A stretch of DNA of 64,000 nt. Source: Terrabacter tumescens. Lineage in GTDB: Bacteria; Actinomycetota; Actinomycetes; Actinomycetales; Dermatophilaceae. Shown one piece after another: positions 8,579 to 16,086 of this stretch. The position numbers were made by a program, and so were the translations under genes. Each line of letters opens with the position of its first letter. Within the stretch, counting starts at the first letter, position 1. Below the pieces are notes generated by a model. That model had not been told where the DNA came from. It worked only from the letters and a program-made list of their open reading frames with translations, and did not search any database. The DNA is taken from assembly GCF_014646815.1 (NCBI RefSeq), contig NZ_BMNZ01000004.1, positions 26,437 to 90,436 of the forward strand. Direction: 5' to 3'.

Positions 8579-10170
8579 GCGACACGCCCGTCGTCGACGA
8601 GGCCCTCGTCGCGCTGCTCCGCGCGGACCTGACGGCGGCCCGCTTCACCGTCGACGGCGTCGCCGAACGGCTCGGTCCCGTCGCGTCCGCCGCGCTGCAC
8701 CGGGAGCAGCCGCTGCCGGCGCTCCTCGCGACCGAGCCGTCCGCAACGTCTGACGCCGATGCTACGGACGCGTGCGGCGTGCTCGTGCGCCTCTTCACCC
8801 TCGGCCGTCCGGTCGCCGCGTCCGCTCTGGCCGCCGCGCTGCCGACCCTCGGGGTCGAGGGGGCTGTCGCTCTGGGGCTCGTGCGTCTCGGGGCGAGCCG
8901 GGCCGGCTTCGCCGCGGGCCGCCCCGTCACGTCCGACCGCGAGGTCGTTGCGACGTGCGACCTGCGCCCCTACGGTGACGACGCCCACGACTGGTGGGTG
9001 GCCTCCGACCTGTCCGAGCTCGCGGTCGGCGGGCCTCTGCGTCCCGACCACGTGCTCGGCATCGGCGGTGCGTCGACGACCCTCGCCTCCTGGACGGTGC
9101 GCCGGCCGGCCGAGCGTGCGCTCGACCTCGGCACGGGGTGCGGTGTGCAGGCGCTGCACCTGACCGGACACGCCCGATCCATCGTCGCGACCGACATCTC
9201 CGAGCGGGCGCTGGCGTATGCCGCGTTCAACCTCGCGCTCGCCGCCTCCGAGCGCTCCGGCGCGGTGCCGCCGGTCGAGCTGCTGTCCGGAGACCTGCTG
9301 GATCCTGTTGAGGGACAGTCGTTCTCGCTCGTCGTGAGCAACCCGCCGTTCGTCATCACGCCCCGCGACGAGCACCTGCCGCTCTACGAGTACCGCGACG
9401 GCGGCCGCGCCGGTGACACGCTAGTGCGGTCGCTCGTGCGCCAGGTCGGCAGCGTGCTCGAGCCGGGTGGGGTCGCGCAGTTCCTCGGCAACTGGGAGGT
9501 CCCCGCGGGCCGCACGTGGCGCGAGGTCTGGGGCGAGTGGCTCGACGAGCAGGCCCGCGACGGTGTCGCCCTCGACGCCTGGGTGGTCCAGCGCGAGTCG
9601 CAGGACCCGGCCGAGTACGCCGAGCTGTGGGCCCGCGACGGCGGCGCCCAGCCCGGCAGCGAGCCGCACTCGCAGCTGTATGCCGCGTGGTTGCGCGACT
9701 TCGCCTCGCGCGACGTCGAGCGGGTCGGGTTCGGCGTCGTGACGCTGCAGCGCCCGGCGACCGACCGCCCGGTCTGGCGGTCGCTCGACGAGGCCAACGG
9801 CCCGGTCGCGGCGCCCATGGGCCCGACCGTCGACGCGGGCCTGCGCGCACGCACCTGGCTGGCGGAGCACTCCGACGACGACCTCCTCGACATTGCGTGG
9901 TCGTGCGCGCCCGACGTCACGGAGGAGCGGCACGGCCGGCCCGGCGCCGAGGACCCGGCCGTCATCCTCGTGCGCCAGGGCGGCGGGCTGGGACGCGTCG
10001 TGCGCGCCGGGACGCTGCTCGCGGCATACCTCGGCGTCGCCGACGGGGACCTCACGGCGCGGGCAGCGCTCGACGCCATCGCGACCCTGCTCGACCTCGA
10101 CCCCGCGCAGGTGCGGGCCGAGACGGTGCCGCAGCTGCGCGACCTCGTCGCCGACGGGCTCCTCGTCTGA
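8575..10170 (+). CDS. HemK-like class I methyltransferase (DUF7059 N-terminal type), CTG start
   Basis: A methyltransferase of about 531 residues. The conserved N-terminal domain (EALVALLRADLTAARFTVDG) begins right after the STAS gene, and the only start-like codon preceding it in a sensible position is CTG at 8575, which overlaps the STAS stop (CTGA) and follows GAGGGG. Upstream in-frame ATG at 8140 would run through the STAS gene and is rejected. The SAM-binding motif is ALDLGTGCGVQALHL (about residues 182-196), with VATDISERAL as motif II and the catalytic loop VVSNPPFVI (NPPF), as in N5-glutamine or N6-adenine methyltransferases. The C-terminal domain of about 200 residues is family specific. 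The substrate is not known. Confidence 0.8.
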   Translation: MSDTPVVDEALVALLRADLTAARFTVDGVAERLGPVASAALHREQPLPALLATEPSATSDADATDACGVLVRLFTLGRPVAASALAAALPTLGVEGAVALGLVRLGASRAGFAAGRPVTSDREVVATCDLRPYGDDAHDWWVASDLSELAVGGPLRPDHVLGIGGASTTLASWTVRRPAERALDLGTGCGVQALHLTGHARSIVATDISERALAYAAFNLALAASERSGAVPPVELLSGDLLDPVEGQSFSLVVSNPPFVITPRDEHLPLYEYRDGGRAGDTLVRSLVRQVGSVLEPGGVAQFLGNWEVPAGRTWREVWGEWLDEQARDGVALDAWVVQRESQDPAEYAELWARDGGAQPGSEPHSQLYAAWLRDFASRDVERVGFGVVTLQRPATDRPVWRSLDEANGPVAAPMGPTVDAGLRARTWLAEHSDDDLLDIAWSCAPDVTEERHGRPGAEDPAVILVRQGGGLGRVVRAGTLLAAYLGVADGDLTARAALDAIATLLDLDPAQVRAETVPQLRDLVADGLLV

Positions 10171-10225
10171 CGCGACGGGTGTCCCCGTCATCGTGGGAAC
10201 GGGGCCAGTCGTCACAAACCGCTTG

Positions 10226-10243
10226 TGAGTGAGTGCTCACTCA
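10226..10243. promoter_or_regulatory. TetR-type operator
   Basis: TGAGTGAG, two bases, CTCACTCA: a palindrome with perfect 8-bp arms, directly upstream of the TetR start codon. It overlaps the probable promoter, so binding there would repress the regulator and the ABC exporter genes behind it. Confidence 0.75.
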
Positions 10244-10257
10244 TTCATGATGGTCGG

Positions 10258-11016
10258 GTGTCGACACGCGTGGAAGGACCCAAGGCCGCCCGGACCGCCC
10301 AGCGCAGGGCGGCCCCGATGGACCCGGACGACCGGCGCGACGCCCTCATCGAGGTCTTCGTGCGGCTCGCCCACCGGGAGGGCCGCAAGCCGACGACGAG
10401 CGAGATCGCCCAGGAGGCCGGCGTCGCCGAGGGCACGATCTTCCGGGCGTTCCCGACCAAGGAGGTCCTCGAGAAGGAGGCCGTGCAGGCGGCGTTCTGC
10501 CCGGCCCCGGTGCGCCGGCGCATCTCGGCCATCGACCCCGAGGGCTCGCTGCGTGACCGGCTCGTCGACTTCACCCGCATCATGCAGATGCGCTTCACCG
10601 AGGTCTTCGGGCTCATGGGCGCCCTGGGCCTCACCGAGCCGCCCAACCGCGGCCCGCACGAGAGCTGCTACGAGGCGGGGCGCCACCTGCGCGGGCACGC
10701 CGACGAGGAGGAGCACGGGGCCGCCCACCAGCCGCTGCTCGACGCCGTCCACGCGCTGCTCATCCACGACGAGGACCACCTCGTCGTGCCCGGCACCGAC
10801 GTCATCCACCGCATCCGGCTGCTCACCTTCTCGGGCAGCCACCCCGGCATCGCCGACGGCCGGGTGCTGACGCCCGAGGAGATCGTCGACACCGTGCTCT
10901 TCGGGGTCGTGTGTCGCCGACCGCCCACCGAGAGCGGGCTGTCCATCGCCGAGCTCCACGCCCAGCTCGGTGGCGACCCCCGCCACCTGAGCGGCGAGTG
11001 GGAGGCGCGCTCGTGA
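10258..11016 (+). CDS. TetR family regulator of the adjacent ABC exporter
   Basis: A 252-residue TetR protein. An ATG-like start at 10225 would put the operator palindrome inside the coding sequence, so I prefer the GTG at 10258 (VSTRVEGPKAART), possibly leaderless. The helix-turn-helix is SEIAQEAGVAEGTIFRAFPTKE (about residues 47-68). The C-terminal part, residues 90-252, is the ligand-binding and dimerisation region, with a histidine- and acid-rich stretch (HADEEEHGAAHQ). It is followed after 73 bases by two ABC exporter half-genes in the same direction, so export of a toxic ligand sensed by this regulator is the likely logic. Confidence 0.82.
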   Translation: MSTRVEGPKAARTAQRRAAPMDPDDRRDALIEVFVRLAHREGRKPTTSEIAQEAGVAEGTIFRAFPTKEVLEKEAVQAAFCPAPVRRRISAIDPEGSLRDRLVDFTRIMQMRFTEVFGLMGALGLTEPPNRGPHESCYEAGRHLRGHADEEEHGAAHQPLLDAVHALLIHDEDHLVVPGTDVIHRIRLLTFSGSHPGIADGRVLTPEEIVDTVLFGVVCRRPPTESGLSIAELHAQLGGDPRHLSGEWEARS

Positions 11017-11089
11017 CAAACCTGTTGACCCTCACCCCACGTGAGTCCCTACCGTCGTCCAGCGACACCATGCACCGAAAGGCACCCTC

Positions 11090-12820
11090 ATGCTGATCCG
11101 ACTGCTCCGCAGTCACCTGCGCCCCTACTCGGGCCAGATCGTGCTCATCTGCCTGGCCCAGCTGGTCAGCACCATGGCATCGCTCTACCTGCCGAGCCTC
11201 AACGGCGAGATCATCGACGAGGGCGTGGCCAAGGGCGACACCGGCTTCATCGTCAGCCACGGCGGCCTCATGCTCGCCGTCAGCCTCGTGCAGATCGTCG
11301 CGTCCGTGGCCGCGACCTTCCTCGCGGCCCGGGTCGCGATGGGGATGGGGCGTGACGTGCGCGCCAACCTCTTCGGCACCGTCGTCGACTTCTCCGCGCA
11401 GGAGGTGACCCGCTTCGGCGCGCCGACCCTCATCTCGCGCAACACCAACGACGTCACCCAGGTCCAGATGGTCGTCTTCATGGGCTTCGCGCTGCTCGTG
11501 ACGACGCCGATCATGATGGTCGGCGGCATCATCATGGCGCTGCGCGAGGACGTCGGGCTCTCGTGGCTCGTCGCCGTGGCCGTGCCGCTGCTCGGCCTCT
11601 TCGTCGGGCTCGTCATCTCGCGGATGGTGCCGTGGTTCGGCCGCATGCAGACCTCGCTCGACGGGGTCAACCGCGTGCTGCGCGAGCAGATCACCGGCAT
11701 CCGCGTCGTGCGCGCCTTCGTCCGCGAGGAGCACGAGGAGGCCCGGTTCGCCGAGGCCAACGGGCTGCTCACCAACGCCGGCCTGCAGGTCGGGCGCCTC
11801 ATGGCGCTCGTCTTCCCGATCGTCATGTTCATCTTCAACCTCTCGACCGTGGCCGTCATGTGGTTCGGCGGGCACCGCATCGACTCCGGCGACATGCAGA
11901 TCGGCGAGCTGACGGCGTTCCTGTCCTACCTGGTGCAGATCCTCATGGCCGTCATGATGGCGACCTTCATGGCGACGATGATCCCGCGCGCCTCGGTCTC
12001 GGCGACCCGCATCCAGGAGGTGCTCGACACCGAGTCGTCGGTCGTCGAGTCGGTGCAGCCCCTGCGCCTGCCCACTGGGTCGGCCGGGCTCGAGCTCGCC
12101 GGCGTCGACTTCCACTACCCGGGGGCCGAGGTGGCCGTGCTCCACGACGTCAGCTTCCGGGCCGAGCCCGGGCGCACCACGGCGATCATCGGCTCCACCG
12201 GAGCCGGCAAGACGACCCTCCTCGGCCTCGTGCCACGCCTCTTCGACGCCTCGGCCGGCAAGGTCCGCGTCGGTGGGGTCGACGTGCGCGACCTCGAGCT
12301 CGACGAGCTGTGGTCCCGGATCGGCCTCGTCCCGCAGAAGCCCTACCTCTTCAGCGGCACCGTGGCGACCAACCTGCGCTACGGCAACCCCGAGGCGACC
12401 GACGAGGAGCTGTGGGACGCCCTGCGCATCGCCCAGGGACAGGACTTCGTCCAGGCCATGGGCGGGCTCGACGCGGCCATCGCCCAGGGCGGCACCAACG
12501 TCTCCGGCGGCCAGCGCCAGCGCCTCGCCATCGCCCGGGCCATCGTCAAGCGGCCCGACATCTACCTCTTCGACGACTCGTTCTCGGCGCTCGACCTCTC
12601 GACCGACGCGCGGCTGCGCCGGGCGCTGCGGCCGGCCACGGCTCGCAGCACCGTCGTCATCGTGGCCCAGCGCGTGTCGACCATCGTCGACGCCGACCAC
12701 ATCATCGTGCTCGAGGACGGCCGCGTCGTCGGCCAGGGCACGCACGACCAGCTCCTCGACTCCTGCGAGACCTACCAGGAGATCGTCGAGTCCCAGCGCA
12801 GCGCGGAGGAGGCGGCCTGA
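11090..12820 (+). CDS. ABC exporter half-subunit A (degenerate Walker B)
   Basis: A 576-residue half transporter: six transmembrane helices in residues 15-300 (type IV exporter fold) and a nucleotide-binding domain from about 330. Walker A is GSTGAGKTT, the signature VSGGQRQRLAIARA is canonical, and Walker B reads YLFDDSFSALD, where the catalytic Glu is replaced by Asp. The switch His is also changed (VIVAQRVST, Gln for His). This is the pattern of the degenerate subunit in heterodimeric exporters such as TM287/288 and BmrCD. The stop overlaps the next start (TGATG). Substrate unknown; multidrug or lipid export is likely. Confidence 0.92.
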   Translation: MLIRLLRSHLRPYSGQIVLICLAQLVSTMASLYLPSLNGEIIDEGVAKGDTGFIVSHGGLMLAVSLVQIVASVAATFLAARVAMGMGRDVRANLFGTVVDFSAQEVTRFGAPTLISRNTNDVTQVQMVVFMGFALLVTTPIMMVGGIIMALREDVGLSWLVAVAVPLLGLFVGLVISRMVPWFGRMQTSLDGVNRVLREQITGIRVVRAFVREEHEEARFAEANGLLTNAGLQVGRLMALVFPIVMFIFNLSTVAVMWFGGHRIDSGDMQIGELTAFLSYLVQILMAVMMATFMATMIPRASVSATRIQEVLDTESSVVESVQPLRLPTGSAGLELAGVDFHYPGAEVAVLHDVSFRAEPGRTTAIIGSTGAGKTTLLGLVPRLFDASAGKVRVGGVDVRDLELDELWSRIGLVPQKPYLFSGTVATNLRYGNPEATDEELWDALRIAQGQDFVQAMGGLDAAIAQGGTNVSGGQRQRLAIARAIVKRPDIYLFDDSFSALDLSTDARLRRALRPATARSTVVIVAQRVSTIVDADHIIVLEDGRVVGQGTHDQLLDSCETYQEIVESQRSAEEAA

Positions 12821-14949
12821 TGGCCGAGGGAGTGAAGACGGCCGAGGAGAAGGCCGCGGAGAGCCGCCGCGGCCCGGCCCGTCGGGGCGGTCCGCCCCAC
12901 ATGCAGATGGGCCAGCCGGGCGAGAAGTCGCTCAACTTCGGCCCGTCGGCCAAGCGGTTGATCGGACGGCTGCGCCCGCACCGCGCGAAGGTCGTCCTCG
13001 TCCTCGTGCTGTCCGTCGCGAGCGTCGCGCTCAGCTCGATCGGCCCGAAGATCCTCGGCCGGGCGACCGACCTCATCTTCGCCGGCGTCATCGGCCGCCA
13101 GGTCGGCCAGAACGCGCCTCCCGGCACGACCAAGGAGCAGGTCATCGCCGCGCTGCGCGCGCGGGGCCAGACGACGTATGCCGACCTGCTGGGCAACGTC
13201 GCCTTCACCCCCGGGCAGGGCATCGACTTCGACGCCGTCGGCCGGGTGCTCATGCTCGTCGTCGGGCTCTTCGTCGCGGCCTCGCTGCTCATGTGGATCC
13301 AGGGCTGGATCCTGCAGGGCGTGCTCCAGCGCACGATGTATGACCTGCGCCAGGAGGTCGAGGCCAAGCTCAACCGGCTGCCGCTGCCCTACTTCGACAA
13401 CCAGCCGCGCGGCGAGCTGCTGAGCCGCGTCACCAACGACATCGACAACGTCGGCCAGTCGCTGCAGCAGACGCTCTCGCAGCTGCTCAACTCGCTGCTC
13501 ACGGTGATCGCGGTGCTCGGCATCATGTTCTGGATCTCGTGGCTGCTCGCGCTCATCGCGCTCGTCACCATCCCGATCTCGATCGTCGTGACGAGCCTCA
13601 TCGCCAAGCGCTCGCAGAAGCTGTTCGTCCAGCAGTGGCGCAACACCGGTGAGCTCAACGGCATCGTCGAGGAGACCTTCACCGGCCACGGCCTCGTCAA
13701 GGTCTACGGCCGCCAGAAGGAGACCCGGGAGAACTTCCGGACGAAGAACGACGAGCTCTTCGGGGCCGCGTTCGGCGCCCAGTTCATCAGCGGCATCATC
13801 ATGCCGGTCATGATGTTCGTCGGGAACCTCAACTACGTCGCCATCGCCGTCGTCGGCGGCCTCCGCGTCGCGTCCGGCACCATGACCCTCGGTGACGTGC
13901 AGGCCTTCATCCAGTACTCCCGCCAGTTCACGCAGCCGCTGACGCAGGTCGCGTCGATGGCCAACGTGCTGCAGTCGGGTGTCGCGTCGGCCGAGCGCGT
14001 CTTCGAGGTGCTCGACGCCGACGAGCAGGAGCCGGACCCCGTCGAGCCGGCCCGCATCGACGACCCGCACGGCGCCGTCGCCTTCGAGGACGTGTCCTTC
14101 TCGTACACGCCCGACAAGCCGCTCATCGAGGACCTCGACCTGTCGGTGCGCCCGGGCCAGACCGTCGCCATCGTCGGGCCGACGGGCGCCGGCAAGACGA
14201 CGCTGGTCAACCTCATCATGCGGTTCTACGAGCTCGACGGCGGCCGGATCACCCTCGACGGCGTCGACATCCGCGACCTGACCCGCCACGACCTGCGCTC
14301 GCGCATCGGCATGGTGCTGCAGGACACGTGGCTCTTCGGCGGCACGATCCGTGACAACATCGCGTACGGCCGACCTGGTGCCACGGAGGAGGAGGTCGTG
14401 GCCGCGGCCAAGGCGACCTACGTCGACCGCTTCGTGCACTCGCTGCCCGACGGCTACGACACGGTGCTCGACGACGAGGCGTCCAACATCTCGGCCGGCG
14501 AGAAGCAGCTGGTCACGATCGCCCGCGCGTTCCTGTCCGACCCGGCCCTGCTCATCCTCGACGAGGCGACGAGCTCGGTCGACACGCGCACCGAGCTGCT
14601 CGTGCAGCACGCCATGGCGGCGCTGCGGTCCGACCGCACGAGCTTCGTCATCGCGCACCGCCTCTCGACGATCCGCGACGCGGACCTCATCCTCGTCATG
14701 GAGGACGGCCGCATCGTCGAGCAGGGTTCGCACACCGAGCTGCTCGCGACCGGCGGCGCCTACGCGACGTTGTATGCCGCGCAGTTCGCGGGTGCCGCGG
14801 CCGACCTCGACGACTCGGCGGGCGCTCCCGGCGGGCCGGACGGCATACCCGAGCTGGCCGGTGTCGGCGCGGGCGCCCCGGGACCCGGCGGTGGCCCGGG
14901 TGTGCCCACACCGGATGCGGCGACGCCGGCCGACCCCAAGGTCGACTGA
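12820..14949 (+). CDS. ABC exporter half-subunit B (catalytic Walker B, altered signature)
   Basis: A 709-residue half transporter that begins at the ATG overlapping the previous stop, with GGAGG upstream. An N-terminal charged extension of about 45 residues precedes the first membrane helix, and a long hydrophilic loop (about residues 85-140, containing NAPPGTTKEQVIAALRARGQ) lies between helices 1 and 2 and would be extracellular. The nucleotide-binding domain has Walker A GPTGAGKTT, Walker B LLILDEATSSVD with catalytic Glu, switch His in VIAHRLST, and an altered signature ISAGEKQL. Together with subunit A this gives one consensus and one degenerate ATP site. The C-terminal 60 residues are Gly/Pro/Ala-rich and probably disordered. 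Confidence 0.92.
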   Translation: MAEGVKTAEEKAAESRRGPARRGGPPHMQMGQPGEKSLNFGPSAKRLIGRLRPHRAKVVLVLVLSVASVALSSIGPKILGRATDLIFAGVIGRQVGQNAPPGTTKEQVIAALRARGQTTYADLLGNVAFTPGQGIDFDAVGRVLMLVVGLFVAASLLMWIQGWILQGVLQRTMYDLRQEVEAKLNRLPLPYFDNQPRGELLSRVTNDIDNVGQSLQQTLSQLLNSLLTVIAVLGIMFWISWLLALIALVTIPISIVVTSLIAKRSQKLFVQQWRNTGELNGIVEETFTGHGLVKVYGRQKETRENFRTKNDELFGAAFGAQFISGIIMPVMMFVGNLNYVAIAVVGGLRVASGTMTLGDVQAFIQYSRQFTQPLTQVASMANVLQSGVASAERVFEVLDADEQEPDPVEPARIDDPHGAVAFEDVSFSYTPDKPLIEDLDLSVRPGQTVAIVGPTGAGKTTLVNLIMRFYELDGGRITLDGVDIRDLTRHDLRSRIGMVLQDTWLFGGTIRDNIAYGRPGATEEEVVAAAKATYVDRFVHSLPDGYDTVLDDEASNISAGEKQLVTIARAFLSDPALLILDEATSSVDTRTELLVQHAMAALRSDRTSFVIAHRLSTIRDADLILVMEDGRIVEQGSHTELLATGGAYATLYAAQFAGAAADLDDSAGAPGGPDGIPELAGVGAGAPGPGGGPGVPTPDAATPADPKVD

Positions 14950-14955
14950 GCGCAC

Positions 14956-15014
14956 CTGCACGGCGAGAGGCCCCGACGTCCCTGGTGGACGACGAGGCCT
15001 CTTGCCGTGTGCAG
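14956..15014 (+). terminator. Terminator after the ABC exporter
   Basis: Inverted repeat 14956-14972 with 14996-15014 (arms CTGCACGGC-AGAGGCC and complement, with small mismatches) seven bases past the exporter stop. Confidence 0.7.
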
Positions 15015-15018
15015 CGGC

Positions 15019-15052
15019 TTGTTAGCGCGTGGTTAGGGCACTCCCGGACTCT
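15019..15052 (+). promoter_or_regulatory. SARP-type direct repeats and -10 region
   Basis: GTTAG at 15021-15025 and again at 15032-15036, exactly 11 bp apart and on the coding strand of the following gene. The second repeat ends about 8 bp before a possible -10 (GACTCT). Direct repeats of this spacing next to the -10 box are the known binding architecture of SARP/AfsR regulators, and an AfsR-type gene lies 1 kb away. Confidence 0.65.
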
Positions 15053-15139
15053 GTTCCCACGTCCCCTCGGGGGCAGGCCGGTCCGCAAGGGCAGTCCGGC
15101 CGACCGGCCCGATCACACGCCACCACAAGGAGATTCACC

Positions 15140-15628
15140 ATGAACACTCGAGTCCGGAAGAGCACCTTCCGCACCCTGGCCACGACCGTCGTCCTCGCCG
15201 CCGCGACCGCCGGCGTCGTCCCCGTCGGGGCCGTCTCGTCCGCCGACGCCGCCAGCGCGATGGTCACCCACGCCCGCAACTACGTCGGCACCTACCAGGG
15301 GCAGTGCAAGGTCTTCGTCCAGAAGATCTACGCCGAGGTCTACCCCAACACCCTCGGCACCGGCTACTACCAGGCCTACATCAACGCCGGCTACCACCGC
15401 GTGGCCAAGGCCGACGTCGTGCCCGGCGACATCATCCAGGAGACCGACTCCGGCTCGCACACCACGGGCATCCACACCGCCATCGTCTCGGGCGACCCGG
15501 CGGGCGCCGAGATCCGCGTCATCGACTCGAACTTCGTGGCGCCCAACAAGGTCGGGGAGCACACCTACAACCCGACGACGCACGCGGAGTCCCACGGCGG
15601 CGTCGCCTACTACTGGCACAAGGGCTGA
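15140..15628 (+). CDS. Secreted CHAP/NlpC-P60-like cysteine hydrolase candidate
   Basis: A 162-residue secreted protein. ATG 15140 follows AAGGAG and gives a signal peptide (RTLATTVVLAAATAGVVPVG, with a cleavage site near SSADA about residue 38). The mature domain has Cys in YQGQCKVFVQKIYAEVY, His in TGIHTAIVSGD, and Asp/Asn in RVIDSNFV, a Cys-His-Asp arrangement as in CHAP/NlpC-P60 peptidoglycan amidases; I see no other recognised domain and no wall-binding repeat. The assignment to that fold is from motif order only. Its promoter has the paired GTTAG sites shared by three other genes nearby. A single-domain secreted wall hydrolase is the best guess. Confidence 0.7.
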   Translation: MNTRVRKSTFRTLATTVVLAAATAGVVPVGAVSSADAASAMVTHARNYVGTYQGQCKVFVQKIYAEVYPNTLGTGYYQAYINAGYHRVAKADVVPGDIIQETDSGSHTTGIHTAIVSGDPAGAEIRVIDSNFVAPNKVGEHTYNPTTHAESHGGVAYYWHKG

Positions 15629-15660
15629 GCGCTCGGCCGAGAACAGCACGACAGCTCCGG

Positions 15661-15688
15661 TGCCGCGGGGACCTCGGTCCTCGCGGCA
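15661..15688 (+). terminator. Terminator after the secreted hydrolase
   Basis: Inverted repeat TGCCGCGGGGACC / GGTCCTCGCGGCA with one mismatch, 33 bases past the stop at 15628. Confidence 0.65.
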
Positions 15689-15779
15689 TCGTCATGTCCC
15701 CCAGTGCTACCGACGGGCCTCGTCCCCGCGTGTCGCCCCTGACCGCTCCCCGTGTCCGCACCCCTGGCCGCACACGAAC

Positions 15780-15813
15780 GAGGACCACGACGCCCCTGCG
15801 CGTCGTGGTCCTC
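15780..15813 (-). terminator. Terminator after the two-cysteine peptide gene
   Basis: Perfect 14-bp stem (15780-15793 with 15800-15813) and a 6-base loop, 21 bases past the stop of the small minus-strand gene. Confidence 0.75.
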
Positions 15814-15834
15814 GAGGTCGGGTGGCTCCGGGTG

Positions 15835-15996
15835 TCAGCTCCCAGCGATCCACTCGCACGGACCGTTGGCGGACTGGCCGCCCTTGACGCACCAGGCATC
15901 GACCGGAGCGGAGCTCGCGTGACTCGCCGTGCCGGCGGCGAAGCCGAGCACTGCAGTGACGGTCAGTGCCGTGGCGATGCGGATGATCTGCTTCAT
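15835..15996 (-). CDS. Small secreted two-cysteine peptide precursor
   Basis: A 53-residue product starting at ATG 15996, with AAGGGGA upstream. Residues 1-28 form a classic signal peptide (KQIIRIATALTVTAVLGF, then AAGTASHA) and leave a mature peptide of about 25 residues that includes VDAWCVKGGQSANGPCEW. The two cysteines, 11 apart, could form one disulfide loop. The gene has its own promoter with paired GTTAG sites at 16069-16086 and its own strong terminator, so it looks genuine despite its size. I do not recognise the family. Candidates are a signal peptide for neighbours, an inhibitor, or a small bacteriocin-like peptide; nothing in the sequence decides. Confidence 0.72.
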   Translation of the reverse strand: MKQIIRIATALTVTAVLGFAAGTASHASSAPVDAWCVKGGQSANGPCEWIAGS

Positions 15997-16049
15997 GGTG
16001 GCGGTCCCCTTGGCTCGTCGAGGGCGACGGGTGCGCCCTGCTGATGTCC

Positions 16050-16086
16050 GCAATGTAAGGGCCGCCCGCCAACAAATCCCTAACAA
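16050..16086 (-). promoter_or_regulatory. SARP-type direct repeats for the small peptide gene
   Basis: On the minus strand TTGTTAG (16086-16080) and TTGTTGG (16075-16069) are 11 bp apart, and a -10-like TACATT (complement of 16052-16057) follows at the expected distance. The sites overlap the last codons of the SARP gene itself. Confidence 0.65.

Noticed and set aside
12772-14961. 729-codon minus-strand frame over the ABC exporter
   Set aside because: Antisense shadow of a gene with intact ABC motifs; no ribosome site or family pattern.
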